Source: Nematostella vectensis
Lineage: Eukaryota > Cnidaria > Anthozoa > Actiniaria > Edwardsiidae
Length of the DNA: 64,000 nucleotides
Assembly: GCF_932526225.1 (NCBI RefSeq)
Contig: NC_064040.1
Span: 1,865,501-1,929,500, forward strand
Direction of reading: 5' to 3'
Shown here: positions 60,880 to 64,000 of the stretch, piece by piece
Layout: every line of letters starts with the position of its first letter
How positions within the stretch are numbered: the stretch's first letter is position 1
The notes under the pieces: generated by a model
What the model was told of the DNA's origin: nothing
Databases searched by the model: none
The model's input: the letters and a program-made list of their open reading frames with translations, nothing else
Program-made: the position numbers and the translations under genes

Positions 60880-63800
60880 GCAGTCTGTAGTCTTCATCTG
60901 GGATTCCCTCATCGCTATGAGGCATAATGTTCCTTTCATGATCAACTATTCCATTCTCATCCTCATCATTGCTATCTTCATCATCATCATTTCCATTGTC
61001 ATCATCAGAAACTATTTTCCCATTGTCTTTGCTGTTATCATTATGCTTGTGTCTTTGTGTCTTGGCCACTTCACCATCCAAATCAACCTACAAAATATGT
61101 ATAATACTTTAATCCCATATAAAGGTACCAACATGATATGGGATTCCAAGAGTTCAAAATCTAAAACCAAATAGTCCTCAGAATAAATAAATTAAACCTT
61201 TAAATCTTGTATACCTGGTGGTGAGGGGTCAAACTCTGCTTTGGGAATAAAATGTAGGCTTGCCTTTAAGACTTTCAACTTTATTGTACATATGTAAATA
61301 CATTATTTTTTTTATGTGCTCACCCGCTAATAGAACAGGCTAATCTAGGCGTGTTCAGCTTAAATAATAGTTACAATAATAGTTACAATAATTTCAGAAA
61401 TAACAAACACAAGACGAGCAAGACGAACAGGTACACAGAACATAAAAAAAGAGAGAAAAATGTAGAGAGCAGTGTTTGTTGGAGGAATATATCAAAGTTG
61501 TTTATTAGTCATAAAAACGGTATCCTACATTGAAATTGCCCTATCGAGCTTGAATAGCTTTGCTTATATGGAAGATATCAACATAGTTTTTATCCTCAAT
61601 ACATCTCAGTAATTAGGGCATGAAGAATAAGAATTCTCAGCCACTAAATTTTTAAACTGGTGGGGGATAATTTTTAAACTGGTGGAGGATATTTTTTAAA
61701 CTGGTGGAGGATAATTTTTAAACTGGTGGAGGATAATTTTGTGAGAGCTAGGGTGATGCTAGAATACAAAATCAAGTGCATCTATACCACTACAGTACCA
61801 TGGATGGTCTGTATGCCCCTTGTTCTTCAAGTTCTTCATTTTGATCAGAATCCTCCTCCTTCCCATCATCATCATCATCATCGACATTGTCATCATCATC
61901 ATCATCATGTCTACCAAAGCTTTGTGTGTGAAGTGAGCCCACAAGCTGCTGGTAAGGGCTGACATCATCATCTGAGAAATCATCCTCTACCCCAACCTGG
62001 TCATGATGAGAACATCTTTTGTTGATGCAATCATCTTAAGGGCCTATGGTGCTATCTAGTTGCTACAAAACACCATTGCTATGAAAGGGAAAAGCGCTAC
62101 ATTCGATTAAATAAACTAAAATAACCGTGCGTCCTCCAACTTGATTCCGTGGCTCAGTGGTTAGCACCTTCTCATAAGCAAGTGCTCCAGGTTCAATCCC
62201 CGGTTGGGTCTTTTTTTTATTTTATTTTCTTCTAAACTCCAGTTCTAACTTTTTATTTTTCCCAAGAGATTAAAATAAACTTTCCACATTTTGTAGAACA
62301 AAATGCAAATTTTATATGTTTTTAGATAATAAAAATAGACGGCCATTTCCGTGCGAGAAAAACACATTAATTTTGAACATTTTACAACAATTGTGAATTT
62401 TTTTTAGTGATGTTAAAATATTTCTGCAAAATATACGATGTTAGATTGAACAGTAGCTTCTCCAACACGTTTTTCTCTTTTGGCCATTATGATCAGATGA
62501 TGTCATCATTTGAGTCATTTACGTTTAAAACACTTATGTTGAAAGTTCCAAGAGATTTGACAAAAAAAAAAGCTTTTTATAAAACAAACCAATTTCCCTA
62601 GCAACAGACTCAAAGGAAAGTCCCATAGGCCCTTAACCTGGATGCTGACAGCCATTTTACCCACCAGAGAGGGTCAAAACAATGATCAAATTCTCAGGAC
62701 ACTTTATAATATCTATATTTGAAGAGCTGTGAAAATGTCTTTAAATAAATGGGGATTATTTAGGAATGTTAACAGAGGATAACAAAAACATGTTAGGAAG
62801 TGTGAGTCTGTCCCTTTGAAACCAAACTGAATATACAAACCACTGATTGATCAACATCACCCTTATTGCTTGCATCAACCTGAAAATTTAAATGACATTA
62901 GTTTATATTTTCAGACTAATGTAATTCTCAGATGGTCATTTGTTGAAGAGTAATCCTCTATAAATAAAGATGATTGTATTTCCTGGTAAGAAAAATAAGA
63001 AACTTCACAAATGAAGTGCAATTGCATAGAGCTCTTAGGAAAATTCAAACTACTAATTCCAGTCAGATACTTGTATCACTAAGTTATAGAAGGCCAAAAA
63101 AGTGCAAACTGCTTTAGATGCAACATTTTTAAAAAAGAGGATAGTTCTGCTGACACAAAAACGATTATTAATGACATGTGTAAATTGTAAACTTTATCTT
63201 AATTCATTTATTCGCTCATTCATTCATTACTTTTTTCTTGATCTTCTTTAAATAGTGTACCTGTTTTTAATCATATGTTTTGTATCCAGTATTGTATTAA
63301 TATTAGTTTTTCTCTATAATAATCAGTACTATCCTTCACCTACCTGCCTCGACCAGCTTTAGCTATCTGCAGGTAGTGTGCTACTGTGAATATTGTTTTG
63401 ATATAATTAAAGTTGAAGTTGAAGTTGGGCAAGACAAACCGAGGTCTGCCTCTTAGCAAATCTAGGAAAAACTGAGCTAACAAAGATGTGGTCTTTTGTT
63501 TGCTATACTGTCCTCAAGCTTCTAAACTAACACCATACCTGTCAACTCTCCCGCATTAGGCGGGAGTCTCAAGATTTTGGACCCCTTCTCCCGCTCTCCC
63601 GCCTTGAGCACAAAATCTCCCACTTTTAACGATTTTTATCGCTCCCGAAAAATTTTTCTATAGAAAATCGTCATTTTGCTTATTTTCTATTAAAATATTT
63701 GAAACAATAATTCCCTTGCGTAGCGCAATTTATCTAACACCCTCGGGGACCCAGGGCGTACTGAGAGTATTAAACGCCAGACGAGCGCCGCGGCGCGCTC

Positions 63801-64000
63801 GTCCGCTTCTGGCTCGCGCTAGTTACGCTCAGCTCTCGTTTTGGCACAGTATGTATAAGGATGTATAAGGCAAACGTCTGCAAGGTTAAACCCACCCCTC
63901 CCCAAAAAAAATTATCAAGCCTTGAGCTTTTCGGAGGTTGACAGGTATGTAACAACTTGTTCATTGTTGGTTCATTAGTACCTCTGTGTCTTTGACTTTC
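47506..64000 (-). CDS. UTP25: UTP25 / DIEXF, SSU processome component (5' end outside the window)
   Basis: Exons in transcript order: 64000-63982 (tentative, partial), 62879-62841, 61996-61799, 61087-60701, 60633-60535, 60062-60008, 58207-58155, 57717-57632, 57293-57225, 57022-56908, 56204-55963, 55604-55508, 55395-55310, 55139-55057, 54625-54549, 50871-50800, 49717-49593, 49217-49119, 47800-47506. All phases agree. The first exons encode an acidic Asp-rich region. Then come [78 protein letters not shown] and [20 protein letters not shown], all characteristic of UTP25. This nucleolar, DEAD-helicase-like protein, thought to be catalytically inactive, acts in early 18S rRNA processing. The 55056-54626 intron is AT-AC type. 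The intron before 50871 ends in a 3.3-kb array of its own splice acceptor. Confidence 0.93.
47960..48990. repeat. 47-bp tandem repeat in the last UTP25 intron, about 22 copies
   Basis: The unit contains GTGCGGTAAGGGATCTCCG and TAATACGACCCCAATACAGG. It has the same length as the 2-12.7 kb satellite but no sequence similarity. Because 47 is not a multiple of three, three nested minus-strand ORFs show the same 47-residue superrepeat; none is likely to be real. Confidence 0.95.
50097..50564. mobile_element. MITE with about 40-bp inverted repeats in a UTP25 intron
   Basis: GGCGCACGTTTCTCGAAACG and AAGAATTCTCGGGCCCGAA on the left recur inverted on the right as TTCGGGCCCGAGAATTCTCG and TTTCGAGAAACGGGCGCC. 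There is no coding capacity. Confidence 0.8.
50872..54137 (-). repeat. Array of about 60 UTP25 splice-acceptor/exon-start units (51/54 bp)
   Basis: On the gene strand each unit reads GTGTTCCATCGTGTCACG, TGTCAGTCTAATGGCTC, ATTAACCTTCTTCTACCAG. The pyrimidine tract and CAG are identical to the 3' splice site of the exon at 50871-50800, and the GTGTTCCATCG start matches that exon's first codons (VFHRITCQS). Units are 54 bp, or 51 bp where one TTC is missing. The array is open in the UTP25 frame for about 1,100 codons. The most distal unit (near 54137) is degenerate. The array lies between the exons ending 54549 and starting 50871. Confidence 0.97.
54150..54320. mobile_element. Transposon fragment at the distal edge of the UTP25 array
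   Basis: The sequence GGCGTGGGGCACTGGGGGC followed by C-rich runs and repeated CCCAATATTTTC resembles ends of non-autonomous DNA elements. No clear partner end was found. Confidence 0.3.
54626..55056 (-). other. U12-type AT-AC intron of UTP25
   Basis: On the gene strand the intron starts ATATCCTTTT at 55056, the minor-class AT-AC 5' splice site. It has CCTTAAC (54642-54636) as branch site, and ends TCTAC at 54626, with the branch adenosine about 11 nt from the end. There is no usable GT at the 5' end. Joining the flanks gives LFNSYCHN then [18 protein letters not shown] in frame, as expected for UTP25. Confidence 0.88.
58318..58483. mobile_element. Fold-back element in a UTP25 intron
   Basis: GTAATCATACAGTTTTTGAG on the left is inverted on the right as AAGAAAACTGTATGATTAC. 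Arms of about 60 bp extend inward (GATTAATTTGCACGAGTGAG and its imperfect complement), giving an imperfect long hairpin. Confidence 0.75.
58491..58838. mobile_element. 348-bp MITE-like element in a UTP25 intron
   Basis: The terminal sequences TAATATACATGTACAAAT and ATTTGTGCATGTATATTA are inverted with one mismatch. It lies directly beside the fold-back element at 58318-58483. Confidence 0.65.
61655..61738. repeat. About 25-bp repeat, four copies, in a UTP25 intron
   Basis: The unit is TTTTTAAACTGGTGGAGGAT plus AA, repeated just downstream of the UTP25 exon at 61799 on the gene strand. Confidence 0.9.
62143..62210 (+). repeat. tRNA-like sequence, probably a tRNA-derived SINE head
   Basis: TGGCTCAGTGG (62150) fits an A box and GGTTCAATCCC (62190) a B box at tRNA-like spacing. 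CTCATAA resembles a Met anticodon loop, and a T run follows. The acceptor and anticodon stems do not pair well, so a functional tRNA is unlikely; a SINE promoter region or tRNA pseudogene fits better. Confidence 0.5.
63538..63945. mobile_element. 408-bp inverted-repeat element with TA duplication in a UTP25 intron
   Basis: The left end CCTGTCAACTCTCCC and right end GGAGGTTGACAGG are inverted over the terminal bases. TA flanks both sides (63536-63537 and 63946-63947). A nearby CCCGC/GCGGG pair lies near the left end. No transposase is present. Confidence 0.65.

Noticed and set aside
62143-62210. Functional tRNA-Met gene
   Set aside because: The A and B boxes are present but the acceptor and anticodon stems pair poorly, so it is better explained as a SINE or tRNA pseudogene.

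Overview
The window is nuclear DNA of an animal, most likely an anthozoan cnidarian such as a sea anemone. The evidence is intron-rich conserved eukaryotic genes with GT-AG introns, one minor-class AT-AC intron, metazoan-type receptor domains, an AT-rich background, many small inverted-repeat elements and very extensive tandem repetition. No bacterial features, CRISPR arrays or viral genes were seen. The species assignment is an inference.

Layout. (1) 1-18.6 kb, minus strand: two related PX-domain genes of the SNX10/SNX11 type. Copy B (18406-14303) appears nearly complete; copy A (1646-805) runs off the left edge. Between them lies a 10.7-kb satellite of about 228 copies of a 47-bp unit, which contains a tandem duplication of an 82-unit (3,854-bp) block. 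(2) 18.8-22.3 kb: gene-poor, with one short LINE reverse-transcriptase relic. (3) 27206-22434, minus: a three-exon single-pass receptor with signal peptide, CUB, GCC2/GCC3-type cysteine-rich repeats, EGF, SEA, F5/8C, transmembrane segment and an NPTY tail motif. (4) 27645-35662, plus: the complete 15-exon HOP/STI1 (STIP1) co-chaperone gene. It is divergent from the receptor, with a heat-shock element just upstream of its ATG. (5) 36-39 kb: a 602-bp inverted-repeat element, a 20-bp repeat and an unrecognised 299-codon ORF with a cysteine-rich C-terminus. (6) 42737-46867, plus: a two-exon gene fusing an aldo/keto-reductase-like domain to leucine-rich repeats. (7) 64000-47506, minus: UTP25 (DIEXF), a small-subunit processome factor, in at least 19 exons; only its N-terminus lies outside the window.

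The most unusual feature is in UTP25. One intron ends in a 3.3-kb array of about 60 copies of a 51/54-bp unit. Each unit is a copy of the 3' splice site plus the first codons of the following exon. The unit length is a multiple of three and the array is open in the gene's frame, so every unit offers an in-frame alternative 3' splice site. The intron just upstream in the same gene is of the U12 AT-AC type. Smaller duplications or arrays at 3' splice sites also occur at SNX copy B exons 2 and 3 and at the first exon of the AKR-LRR gene, which suggests that splice-acceptor segments are repeatedly duplicated in this genome.

The genes have no evident shared pathway, apart from the possible common promoter region of the receptor and HOP. 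Exon boundaries were assigned by eye from splice motifs, reading phase and recalled similarity to vertebrate orthologues; no alignments or transcripts were available.
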